Shown piece by piece: positions 1 to 5,940 of a stretch of DNA of 8,250 nt. The notes beneath the pieces are model-generated. The model ran no database searches and had not been told where the DNA came from. It saw only the letters and a list, made by a program, of their open reading frames with translations. A program made the position numbers and the translations under genes. This stretch comes from Rubrobacter sp. GTDB taxonomy: Bacteria > Actinomycetota > Rubrobacteria > Rubrobacterales > Rubrobacteraceae. The DNA lies in contig JADDPY010000548.1 of assembly GCA_016781635.1 (NCBI GenBank), positions 1-8,250 of the forward strand. Reading direction: 5' to 3'. How positions within the stretch are numbered: the first letter of the stretch is position 1; every line of letters begins with the position of its first letter.

Positions 1-90
1 GACGTATCCTCGTCCGGCACAGTATTAGCGGCGGGACGCGGACGATAATGGTTCGAAGGCGCAAAACCCGAAGATAACGTTACCGTAAGC

Positions 91-120
91 TTGACAGAGC
101 AGGTTCCTCCGAGTGATACT
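91..120 (+). promoter_or_regulatory. Candidate sigma-A-type promoter of the TetR-family gene
   Basis: A perfect -35 hexamer TTGACA (91-96) is followed after 18 bp by GATACT (115-120), which matches four of six bases of the -10 consensus. Transcription would start near 127, about 25 nt before the ATG at 152 and just ahead of its Shine-Dalgarno sequence. This start point also argues against the upstream GTG at 113 as a translation start, because it would not be in the transcript. Seen by eye only; no start site has been mapped. Confidence 0.6.
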
Positions 121-140
121 TGCTCTTGGGCAAGCAAGTA
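117..140. promoter_or_regulatory. Candidate operator palindrome for the TetR-family regulator
   Basis: Two perfect 8-bp arms, TACTTGCT (117-124) and AGCAAGTA (133-140), are separated by 8 bp and form a 24-bp dyad. The dyad overlaps the end of the -10 element and the predicted transcription start, and lies directly before the ribosome binding site. Operators of TetR-family repressors are commonly dyads of this size placed over the promoter of their own gene, so autorepression is the natural inference. A second small palindrome, TAACGTTA (75-82), overlapping TTACcGTAA (80-88), lies just upstream of the -35 and is a weaker alternative site. Confidence 0.5.
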
Positions 141-151
141 GGAAGGGAAAC

Positions 152-823
152 ATGGTTGGCGCAGGAGCATCGCGGGGAAGAGATCCCGACCGCTCACGCG
201 CGGCGATCCTCGACGCGGCCGAGGATCTCTTCGCGCGTAAAGGTTTCGAGGCGACGAGTCTGGAGGAGGTAGGCCGGGCCGCTGGTCTCTCCAGGGGGAC
301 GCCTCGATACTTCTTCGGTTCGAAGGAGGACCTTTACCGGGTGGTGCTCGAGCGCGTCTTCGCGGATGCTCGGGAGTGGGTAGCTCGGGGCAGAGCAGCG
401 GCGAGCGGCGCCGCAGCGGAGGTGGCGATCGCCGAGGCGGTCGGGAGCTACGTGGATTTTCTGGCGAGCAGGCCCACGTTCGTTCGCCTGGCGGGGTGGG
501 AGGCCTTGACGGGCGGCCGGTCCTTTGGGGAGACACCGCCCCACCTCGCCTTCGTGCGCGACGGCCTGGCAGCCGTAAGCGAGGAGCTGTCCCGGGGTAC
601 CCTGAGTCCGGCCGACCCGGCCCAGATCCTCATCGACATCGTCTCGCTCTGCTTCTTCCCGCTGGCGCACGCCGACAGCTTGCTCAAGGCTCTGGGGGTT
701 GATCCCTATGATCCCGCCTTCTTGGAGACGCGCAAGCGGCACGTGGTGGATCTGGTACTTAGAGGACTCCTGCCGGTGGGGGTGAAGGGAGAAGCCGCGT
801 CCGGGGCGGGTGAGGGGGACTGA
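152..823 (+). CDS. TetR/AcrR-family transcriptional regulator
   Basis: A 223-residue protein of typical TetR-family length. The N-terminal DNA-binding domain spans roughly residues 12-62: a first helix with RAAILDAAEDLFARKGF, then the helix-turn-helix around TSLEEVGRAAGLSRGT and the family-typical FFGSKEDLY stretch. The rest is an all-helical ligand and dimerisation domain that gives no hint of the ligand. The ATG at 152 is chosen over an in-frame GTG at 113 because AGGAAGGGA (140-148) is a good Shine-Dalgarno sequence and the GTG overlaps the predicted promoter. The gene is followed after 51 nt by the cupin/membrane gene on the same strand, its most likely co-transcribed target. The 24-bp dyad over its promoter suggests autoregulation. 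Family assignment is firm; the inducer and regulon are unknown. Confidence 0.9.
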   Translation: MVGAGASRGRDPDRSRAAILDAAEDLFARKGFEATSLEEVGRAAGLSRGTPRYFFGSKEDLYRVVLERVFADAREWVARGRAAASGAAAEVAIAEAVGSYVDFLASRPTFVRLAGWEALTGGRSFGETPPHLAFVRDGLAAVSEELSRGTLSPADPAQILIDIVSLCFFPLAHADSLLKALGVDPYDPAFLETRKRHVVDLVLRGLLPVGVKGEAASGAGEGD

Positions 824-874
824 GAGCGTCGGATTACGGGACCGGTTCAAAGGTAAGTGAGGGAAGGGGACGGC

Positions 875-1924
875 ATGCAGGAATTCGAGCACGCGGCGGA
901 GGTGGTACGGTCGGGCGACACCGTCGAGAACGTGGTGAGCGGGGAGCGCCTGACCTTCCTCGCTACCTCGCGTGATACGGGCGGTGCGTACACCCGGGTG
1001 CGCTTCACGCTCCCGCCTCGCGGCGCAGGAACGCCCCCGCATCTACACACGAAACTTTCCGAGCGTTTCTCGGTCGTTTCGGGGCGGCTGAGCGTGGCAT
1101 TTGGACGAGGAGGCGAGCCACCGGTTGTGCTCGCACCGGGGGAATCGGCTTCCGTGCCCCCGTACACGGTACATCGGTTCTGGAACGGCACGGACGAGGA
1201 GACGGTTTTCGAAGCGGAGGTGCGTCCCTCGGGGGAATTCGAAGCTTTTATGCGGGCCTCCTTCGGCCTGGCGCGGGACGGCAGGACCAATCGAGGTGGG
1301 GTGCCCCGCAACCCCCTGGATCTCGGGCTCCTCATGCAGCCTGCGGACGTGTTCCTCCCGGGCTTGCCCGTGCCGGTGCAGAAGGCGGTCTTCGGGGCAC
1401 TCGCCTCGGCGGCGCGGCGTCTGGGATACGAGACGCGCTTCGATCGGTACGCCGACTCTGTCGTTCGCGAGGACGAAACGGGTGGCGTAGCGGGTCGAGC
1501 AATTCTCGAGGAGGCGCACGAGGTTGTTTTGCGCAAGGTCGACGAGCGAGCACGGGGGTTGGCCGTCATCGTGGGCTGGGTTAGCCTGGGCATGGGGCTT
1601 GCTTTGACGCTGGCTCCCCGTTCGAGCGCGGCGTCCTTGGGGTGGGGCGACCGCGCGCGCCTGGCGCGCACGGTGGGTGTGGCCGACATGGTCGTCGGGC
1701 CTGCTCTCCTGCTTGGCCGCGACCGGGCGCAGTGGATGATGGCGCGTGCCCTGATAAACGCGGCACTCTCCGGCGTCTACGCGTGGACCCTGGCGACCGG
1801 TACACCCCGCCGGGGTCGGGCGTTAAGCGGGCTCGTGGGAATGTCTACGCTTACTTTCACCGACTATTTTCTGGCACGGCGGCTTCGAAGCGTCGAGCGA
1901 ACGGGGACAGAACCCGGAGAATAG
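875..1924 (+). CDS. Cupin-domain protein with C-terminal multi-helix membrane domain
   Basis: A 349-residue protein of two unlike halves. Residues about 40-115 form a cupin. Motif 1 fits the G-x5-H-x-H-x4-E-x6-G pattern, with H56, H58 and E63, and motif 2 has H100 followed by N104. These are the metal-binding positions of the family, so a bound divalent metal is likely. Residues 120-225 are a linker region without recognisable motifs. Residues about 228-335 hold three or four hydrophobic segments (around 228-247, 262-281, 288-307, 316-333) and look membrane-embedded. The start is placed at ATG 875, preceded by AGGGAAGGGG (860-869), rather than the GTG at 857 that sits before this site. It lies downstream of the TetR gene and may be its target. 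The substrate is unknown; the cupin call is strong, the membrane call good, and any enzymatic role is not supported. Confidence 0.82.
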   Translation: MQEFEHAAEVVRSGDTVENVVSGERLTFLATSRDTGGAYTRVRFTLPPRGAGTPPHLHTKLSERFSVVSGRLSVAFGRGGEPPVVLAPGESASVPPYTVHRFWNGTDEETVFEAEVRPSGEFEAFMRASFGLARDGRTNRGGVPRNPLDLGLLMQPADVFLPGLPVPVQKAVFGALASAARRLGYETRFDRYADSVVREDETGGVAGRAILEEAHEVVLRKVDERARGLAVIVGWVSLGMGLALTLAPRSSAASLGWGDRARLARTVGVADMVVGPALLLGRDRAQWMMARALINAALSGVYAWTLATGTPRRGRALSGLVGMSTLTFTDYFLARRLRSVERTGTEPGE

Positions 1925-1968
1925 GGGAACCGGCCGGTTTCGAAGGGCTTATAACCCGCCCGTGCAAA

Positions 1969-1996
1969 TTCCGTCGAGATCGTCGTCCCGACGGAA
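1969..1996 (-). terminator. Candidate hairpin terminator between convergent genes
   Basis: A perfect 8-bp stem, TTCCGTCG (1969-1976) with CGACGGAA (1989-1996), encloses a 12-nt loop. It lies between the convergent cupin gene (stop at 1924) and phosphatase gene (stop at 2011). Read on the minus strand, the stem begins 14 nt after the phosphatase stop and runs into only three T residues, so it is a weak intrinsic terminator at best. On the plus strand no T tract follows. A perfect 12-bp palindrome, AACCGGCCGGTT (1928-1939), lies right after the cupin stop but has no room for a loop except within itself. Confidence 0.35.
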
Positions 1997-2010
1997 GCAC
2001 CCGCTGACAG

Positions 2011-2847
2011 TTACTCGCCGGCTACTATCTTCAGGATCTCTTCTTGAAGCCTGTCGTTGTTGGAGGCGATGAGGCCGTCGGCGTCGTAGGTCCAGGGGCC
2101 GCCGGTGAGGTTGGTGACGCGTCCTCCGGCCTCGGAGACGAGGAGGGCGGTGGGGGCGTAGTCCCAGGCGGTGTTGCGGGTGCCGATGGAGACGTCTATG
2201 TAGCCTGCGGCGAGCCATGCGCCCCGGATGCCGGCGCTCCCGATGGAGCGGACCTGCCAGCAGCGCTTGAAGATCTCCAGGATGTTGTTTTTGGCGGGAT
2301 CGTTGCCGTGCTTGTAGGAGACGTCGGCGCCGACAAAGGAGTCTTCGAGCTTCTCGGCGCTCCCTATACGAAGCGGGTGGCTCTCGCCGGAGGCCGTCTC
2401 GCGGAAGGCGCCGCTCCCGAGGGAGGCGTGGTAGATGTCGCCGAGACGCGGGGCAGCTACGGCAGCGTGGATGATCTTGTCCCCTTCGGCGACCGAGACG
2501 CAGGCGCAGAAGAGGGGATTGGCGCGCGCGAAGTTAGCTGTGCCGTCGACGGGGTCGAGAAACCAGGTGCGTCCTGTCGGCGAGATCTCCCCGCCCGCCT
2601 CCTCGGAGAGGATGTGATCTTCCGGGTAGCGCTCCTGGATGCGTGTGATCAGGAGTTCCTCCGAGAGGAGGTCGACCTCCGTTACGAGATCCTTGGGGCC
2701 TTTCTCCCGGATCTCGCCCGGGTTTTCCAGGCGAGAAAGGTGCAACTCCCCAGCGGCCCGCGCGAGATCGCGGACGAAGAGCCCGAGTTTTTCGGGGCTC
2801 TCGTCCGCGGGACCTCCCGGGACCGGTACGCTACCGGAGGTACTCAC
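2011..2847 (-). CDS. Inositol monophosphatase family protein
   Basis: A 278-residue protein of the Mg2+-dependent inositol-monophosphatase family. Both signatures are present: [12 protein letters not shown] around residues 95-106, with the metal-binding D98 and D101, and [15 protein letters not shown] around 228-242, with D229. The upstream metal ligands E82-E83 (SEEAGG) are also visible. The family includes myo-inositol-1-phosphatase, histidinol phosphatase, CysQ and archaeal-type fructose-bisphosphatase, and sequence alone does not pick the substrate. Inositol-phosphate or histidinol-phosphate hydrolysis is the most likely role in an actinobacterium. The GTG start overlaps the last 17 nt of sigA in another frame, with no clear Shine-Dalgarno sequence, which suggests translational coupling to sigA. 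The next in-frame start downstream would cut into the first conserved helix. A strong hairpin spans codons about 13-26. Confidence 0.88.
   Translation of the reverse strand: MSTSGSVPVPGGPADESPEKLGLFVRDLARAAGELHLSRLENPGEIREKGPKDLVTEVDLLSEELLITRIQERYPEDHILSEEAGGEISPTGRTWFLDPVDGTANFARANPLFCACVSVAEGDKIIHAAVAAPRLGDIYHASLGSGAFRETASGESHPLRIGSAEKLEDSFVGADVSYKHGNDPAKNNILEIFKRCWQVRSIGSAGIRGAWLAAGYIDVSIGTRNTAWDYAPTALLVSEAGGRVTNLTGGPWTYDADGLIASNNDRLQEEILKIVAGE
2769..2809 (-). repeat. Strong imperfect hairpin just after the sigA stop, inside the phosphatase gene
   Basis: The arms are 2769-2786 and 2792-2809. The outer 9 bp, CGCGGACGA with TCGTCCGCG, pair perfectly; after a one-base bulge a further 6 bp (GAGCCC with GGGCTC) pair, then 2 bp close a loop that reads AAAA in the minus-strand RNA. 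This gives about 17 bp of GC-rich pairing. In the sigA transcript it begins about 22 nt past the sigA stop codon. No T tract follows, so it is not a standard intrinsic terminator. It could stabilise a processed sigA 3' end or control translation of the phosphatase. It may also be chance in GC-rich coding sequence. Confidence 0.5.
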
Positions 2848-3934
2848 GAAGGTTCTGGGTGCGGCGCTGCTCGCGCAGGAGGTTCAGGGTCTTCATCTGG
2901 ATCTGACGCACCCGCTCACGCGTGATGTCGAACTCGCGGCCGACCTCTTCCAGCGTGCGGGGCCTATCGTCCTTCATCCCGAAGCGTAGCTCGATAATCT
3001 GGCGCTCGCGCTCCGGCAGCTCGTCCAAAGCTTCGCGCAGGTGCGCTTTCAGGAGCGCATCCGAGACGGCCTCGGTTGGGGTGATGGCGCTCGCGTCCTC
3101 CAGGAAATCGCCGAGCTGGGAGGAATCCTCTTCGCCTACGGGGGTTTCGAGGCTGATCGCCTTCTGACTTATCTCCTGGAGGCGCAGGATCTCGTCGACC
3201 TCAATCTCGAGCTCCTTGGCGATTTCCTCTTCCGAGGGCTCGCGCCCGAGGGACTGCGTCATCCTGCGGTGCGTCCGGTGGAACTTGTTGACTTTCTCGA
3301 CCATGTGGACGGGGATGCGGATGGTGCGGCCCTTATCCGCGATGGCGCGGGTTATGGCCTGGCGGATCCACCATGTTGCGTACGTCGAGAACTTGTAGCC
3401 CTTCGTGTGGTCGAACTTCTCGGCCGCGCGGATCAGGCCGAGATTGCCTTCCTGGATGAGATCCAGAAACGAAACCCCACGGTTGCGGTACTTCTTGGCG
3501 ATGGAGACGACGAGCCTCAGGTTCGCCTCGACGAGGCGGTCCTTGCTCCTCTTGCAACCCCGGGCGATGCCCTTCGCCAGGCGGATCTCATCGGCGTGCG
3601 TCAGGAGCCTGACCCGCCCGATCTCCGCGAGATACATCCTAATAGAGTCACCGGTGGCTACGGCATGAGCGATCTGGACCGCCGGTGTTTCGGGGGCGGA
3701 GGCTCCGCCCGCGGTAGAACCCTGGGGTGCTACGCCCTCCTGGGGATCGCCCTCCACGAGGGTTATCGCTTCTTCCTCGAGGGTGGCATAGAACTCTTCT
3801 ACCTCCCCCGCCGAAAGCTCTCCCTCTTGCAACAGGTCGGCGACGTCCTCGGTACTTACGAAACCCTGATTTCTGGCCCGGTTCAGAAGCTCATTGGTCC
3901 GTTCCGCCGCAATCGACACGTTCTCGGTGGACAT
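2831..3934 (-). CDS. sigA: Primary RNA polymerase sigma factor (RpoD/SigA)
   Basis: A 367-residue group 1 sigma-70 factor, which directs RNA polymerase to housekeeping promoters. An acidic region 1.1-like segment covers residues about 10-65 ([20 protein letters not shown]). Region 1.2 is at about 96-127 ([17 protein letters not shown]). Region 2 is at about 137-208 and includes the core-binding and -10 recognition segment with [20 protein letters not shown]. Region 3 is at about 209-280, with [18 protein letters not shown] (region 3.2). Region 4 is at about 300-356, with the -35 helix-turn-helix [16 protein letters not shown]. The ATG at 3934 is chosen over an adjacent in-frame TTG (3937) because AAAGGGGA lies at a workable distance only for the ATG. 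The poorly conserved stretch at 60-90 is low complexity. Divergent to murE; the downstream phosphatase overlaps it by 17 nt. Confidence 0.97.
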   Translation of the reverse strand: MSTENVSIAAERTNELLNRARNQGFVSTEDVADLLQEGELSAGEVEEFYATLEEEAITLVEGDPQEGVAPQGSTAGGASAPETPAVQIAHAVATGDSIRMYLAEIGRVRLLTHADEIRLAKGIARGCKRSKDRLVEANLRLVVSIAKKYRNRGVSFLDLIQEGNLGLIRAAEKFDHTKGYKFSTYATWWIRQAITRAIADKGRTIRIPVHMVEKVNKFHRTHRRMTQSLGREPSEEEIAKELEIEVDEILRLQEISQKAISLETPVGEEDSSQLGDFLEDASAITPTEAVSDALLKAHLREALDELPERERQIIELRFGMKDDRPRTLEEVGREFDITRERVRQIQMKTLNLLREQRRTQNLREYLR

Positions 3935-4002
3935 CAATCCCCTTTCTTACCGTAATTCTGCCACGAGCAAAGCCCACGCCCTTGGCGCTGCCACGGTCTC
4001 CA

Positions 4003-4078
4003 CTCATCTGTGAAAAGTGCGTAGAAAATAACTCGGTTAGGGTAACACACCCCCCAAAACGTCGAGTTCACAGATGAG
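4003..4078. repeat. 12-bp inverted repeat with 52-nt spacer in the sigA/murE divergent region
   Basis: CTCATCTGTGAA (4003-4014) recurs as its exact reverse complement TTCACAGATGAG (4067-4078). In the same register, CGT (4020-4022) pairs with ACG (4059-4061), and the small palindrome GTTA-GGG-TAAC (4036-4046) sits within half a base of the centre. An alternative 6-bp pairing, AACTCG (4030-4035) with CGAGTT (4063-4068), competes with one arm. The right arm overlaps the -35 of a candidate murE promoter. It could be paired protein-binding sites looping the divergent promoter region, or a folded 5' leader of the sigA transcript. Confidence 0.6.
4036..4059. promoter_or_regulatory. Candidate operator: G3/C6 tracts flanked by A/T-rich sequence
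   Basis: GTTAGGGTAAC (4036-4046) is followed by a C6 tract (4050-4055) and then AAAA. GGGT (4040-4043) and ACCC (4049-4052) form an inverted repeat with a 5-nt spacer. Operators of the CsoR/RcnR/FrmR family are typically G/C tracts flanked by A/T-rich inverted repeats, and a member of that family is encoded second in the operon that starts 115 nt downstream. The link between site and protein is inference; no consensus was computed. Confidence 0.3.
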
Positions 4079-4096
4079 AGTAATTTCATTTACAGT
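4067..4096 (+). promoter_or_regulatory. Candidate upstream promoter of murE
   Basis: TTCACA (4067-4072, five of six to the -35 consensus) is spaced 18 bp from TACAGT (4091-4096, four of six to the -10 consensus). The intervening stretch is A/T-rich for this genome. A transcript from here would carry a leader of about 70 nt before murE. The -35 coincides with one arm of the 12-bp inverted repeat. It is a plausible alternative to the extended -10 element close to the murE start; the two could act together. Confidence 0.3.
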
Positions 4097-4157
4097 TTCT
4101 CTCGACCTCGATGCCCTACGCAACCGCCTCTTAAACCCGCGTATTCGATGCGGTCCT

Positions 4158-4174
4158 TGCTACACTACGGGGCG
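4158..4174 (+). promoter_or_regulatory. Extended -10 promoter placing transcription start at the murE start codon
   Basis: TGC precedes TACACT (4161-4166), giving an extended -10 (TGn-TAnnnT). No good -35 is seen at the right distance, as is common with extended -10 promoters. Seven bases separate the hexamer from G4174, the first base of the murE GTG, so the predicted transcript begins at or next to the start codon. There is no correctly spaced Shine-Dalgarno sequence. This fits a leaderless mRNA, a class that is frequent in actinobacteria. Confidence 0.5.
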
Positions 4175-5670
4175 TGGTTTTCCTGGATCGCAAGCGTCTA
4201 ACCGAGATTTTGGGGGAGGAGCCACCGAGCGGGGTTTCGGGCGTCGACGGGGTGACCCACGACTCTCGTGAGGTGCGGCCCGGATCCGTCTTCGTCGCAG
4301 TCCCCGGCATGAAGCACGACGGCACGTCGTTCGTCCCCGACGCCATGGCGCGCGGCGCGGCGCTCGTCGTAGCGGAGAGATCTCCGTCCGACGACAACGG
4401 CGTCCCCGTGGTTGTCGTCCCCGATGCTCGGGGGGCGCTGGCGGAGCTTGCGCGCGCCGCCTTCGGCGACCCGTCCGGCGAGATGCTGGTCCATGGCGTC
4501 ACGGGGACCAACGGCAAGACTACTACCTCCTACGCGCTCCATGCCATCCTGGCCGAGGCATACGGCGCGAGCCGCTGCGGCCTGATGACGACTGCCGAGG
4601 TTATATCGGGCGGGAGGCGTAGCCCGTCCGTGCGCACGACCCCGGAGTCCGTCGAGGTGCAGGGTACCCTGCGCGAGATGCTCGACCGGGGCGTGCGCCA
4701 CGCCGTCGTCGAGGTCTCCTCGCACGGGGTGGCCCTCAAGCGCGTGGCGGGCACCCGCTTTCGCGGCGCCCTCTTTACCAACCTCACCCGCGACCACCTC
4801 GACCTGCACGGCTCCATGGAGGAGTATTACCGTGCCAAGCGCGAGCTTTTTCTGTGGGCCGAGGGTCCGAAGATCGCCAACGCCGACGACGCCCACGGCC
4901 GCCGGCTCGCGGGTGAGGTCGAGGGGGTATCGACCTTCGGCGCCGCGGAGGATGCGGACTACCGGATAGAGCGCGTGTCACCCGGAGGGTCAGGGGGGAC
5001 GTCGTTCGTTGTCCGCCACCCCGCCGGCGTCTTGGAGCTCGAGAGCCCGTTGCTCGGCGGGTACAACGTCGAGAACGTCGCGGGTGCCGCGTCGCTCGCG
5101 CTGGCTCTGGGGGTGGGGGAGGACGAGATCCGGGGAGCGGTGAGGAGGATGCCCCAGGTGCCGGGCCGGTTCGAGAGGATCGTCCCCTCAGGGGAGCTCG
5201 GTTTCGAGGTGATCGTGGACTACGCTCATACGGACGCCGGGCTCGAGGTCGTCCTGGAAGTGGCCCGGGAGGTTGCGAACCTTTCTTCGGGGCGCGTGAT
5301 CTGCGTCTACGGCGCCGCAGGCGACCGGGACGGGGCTAAGCGCCCTCTCATGGGAAGGGTCGCGGCGCGCCTCGCGGACCTTGGCGTGATAACGACGGAC
5401 GACGCCTACACCGAAGACCCGGGGAAGATAGCCCGGGAGGTCATGGCGGGGGCAGAGGGTGTCACGGGAGGAGGGCCCCACAAGGTCGTGTTGGATCGTA
5501 AAGAGGCCATAGAGCGGGCCCTGGAGGCGGCGAACCCCGGGGACGTGGTCGTCGTGGCCGGTAAGGGTCACGAGAGGGTGCAGCATCTCCCGGAGGGCGA
5601 CGTGCCCTTCCACGATGCGAGTATCGTCCGGGAGCTTCTGGCGGAACGCAAGATAGGGAAGGGCGGGTAA
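4174..5670 (+). CDS. murE: UDP-N-acetylmuramyl-tripeptide synthetase (MurE-type Mur ligase)
   Basis: A 498-residue cytoplasmic Mur ligase that adds the third amino acid to UDP-MurNAc-L-Ala-D-Glu with ATP. The N-terminal UDP-binding domain includes THDSREVRPGSVFVA (28-42). The ATPase domain has the P-loop GTNGKTT (111-117), TTPES (155-159), NLTRDHLDLHG (203-213) and the likely carbamylated lysine K222. The C-terminal domain has GRFE (331-334), DYAHT (349-353), YGAAGDRDGAKRP (379-391) and GKGHE (463-467). The substrate-specificity motif is unusual: where meso-diaminopimelate enzymes have DNPR, this protein reads DAYT within TTDDAYTEDP, one residue shorter and without the arginine. L-lysine as substrate would agree with a Rubrobacter-type wall, but that is inference. 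The GTG at 4174 is the first start after the promoter and begins the family-typical N-terminus. First gene of a tight five-gene cluster. Confidence 0.95.
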   Translation: MVFLDRKRLTEILGEEPPSGVSGVDGVTHDSREVRPGSVFVAVPGMKHDGTSFVPDAMARGAALVVAERSPSDDNGVPVVVVPDARGALAELARAAFGDPSGEMLVHGVTGTNGKTTTSYALHAILAEAYGASRCGLMTTAEVISGGRRSPSVRTTPESVEVQGTLREMLDRGVRHAVVEVSSHGVALKRVAGTRFRGALFTNLTRDHLDLHGSMEEYYRAKRELFLWAEGPKIANADDAHGRRLAGEVEGVSTFGAAEDADYRIERVSPGGSGGTSFVVRHPAGVLELESPLLGGYNVENVAGAASLALALGVGEDEIRGAVRRMPQVPGRFERIVPSGELGFEVIVDYAHTDAGLEVVLEVAREVANLSSGRVICVYGAAGDRDGAKRPLMGRVAARLADLGVITTDDAYTEDPGKIAREVMAGAEGVTGGGPHKVVLDRKEAIERALEAANPGDVVVVAGKGHERVQHLPEGDVPFHDASIVRELLAERKIGKGG

Positions 5671-5675
5671 GGCAT

Positions 5676-5936
5676 TTGCAAGAGTCGACAAAGGCCGACG
5701 TGGTCCGGCGCTTGAGGAGCATCGAGGGGCACGTTCGGGGCGTTGCGAAGATGGTCGAGGGCGGGGACGTCGCATATACCGACGTCATCCAGCAGACGAA
5801 CGCGATCTTCGCGGCGATCCGGCGTATCAACACCGTCCTCTTGAAAGATTTCGTGGAGGAGCGCGCCGACGAGGATGGGGCCTCGGAAGAGCTCGTCAAG
5901 GACCTCGTCAAGGCCATCGACCGGGTGGTCAAGTAA
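5676..5936 (+). CDS. CsoR/RcnR/FrmR-family (DUF156) regulator lacking the sensor residues
   Basis: An 86-residue all-helical protein of the family that represses metal, formaldehyde or sulfide response genes as a tetramer. The hallmark VVRRLRSIEGHVRGVAKMVE (9-28) matches the conserved RL-x-RIEGQVRGI-x-M pattern, and DVIQQTNAIFAAI (36-48) matches the second helix. However, there is no cysteine in the whole protein. The positions that form the C-H-C copper site in CsoR are Y34, F59 and R63, with the same spacing (25 and 4 residues) as in the M. tuberculosis protein. The only histidine is H19, where the family usually has Q. The start is TTG at 5676, 5 nt after the murE stop, with GGGCGGG (5661-5667) as Shine-Dalgarno sequence. 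Family membership is well supported; what it senses, if anything, is unknown. Confidence 0.85.
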   Translation: MQESTKADVVRRLRSIEGHVRGVAKMVEGGDVAYTDVIQQTNAIFAAIRRINTVLLKDFVEERADEDGASEELVKDLVKAIDRVVK

Positions 5937-5940
5937 GACC

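Noticed and set aside
1..77. Possible 3' end of an upstream gene (open frames ending at 48 and 77)
   Set aside because: The peptides are too short (15 to 24 residues) and featureless to support a call, and the direction of the left neighbour is unknown.
113..151. In-frame GTG at 113 as the start of the TetR-family gene
   Set aside because: It overlaps the predicted -10 element, has no suitable Shine-Dalgarno sequence, and the ATG at 152 has a good one.
857..874. GTG at 857 as the start of the cupin gene
   Set aside because: The purine-rich ribosome binding site lies after it, at 860-869, correctly spaced for the ATG at 875.
194..1042. Long open frame on the minus strand across the TetR and cupin genes
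   Set aside because: It is arginine-rich with no recognisable motif and lies opposite two well-supported genes; long antisense frames are expected at this GC content.
1928..1939. AACCGGCCGGTT palindrome after the cupin stop as a terminator
   Set aside because: No loop spacer and no T tract; in GC-rich DNA such a short palindrome is weak evidence.
2044..2925. Long open frame on the plus strand opposite the phosphatase gene
   Set aside because: Its low-complexity Gly/Ala/Val/Asp-rich product is a reflection of the codon bias of the real gene, which has both family signatures.
3041..3955. Long open frame on the plus strand opposite sigA
   Set aside because: The sigma factor on the other strand is unmistakable over its full length.
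4037..4042. TTAGGG telomere-like hexamer
   Set aside because: A single copy inside a bacterial promoter region; better read as part of the GTTA-GGG-TAAC palindrome.
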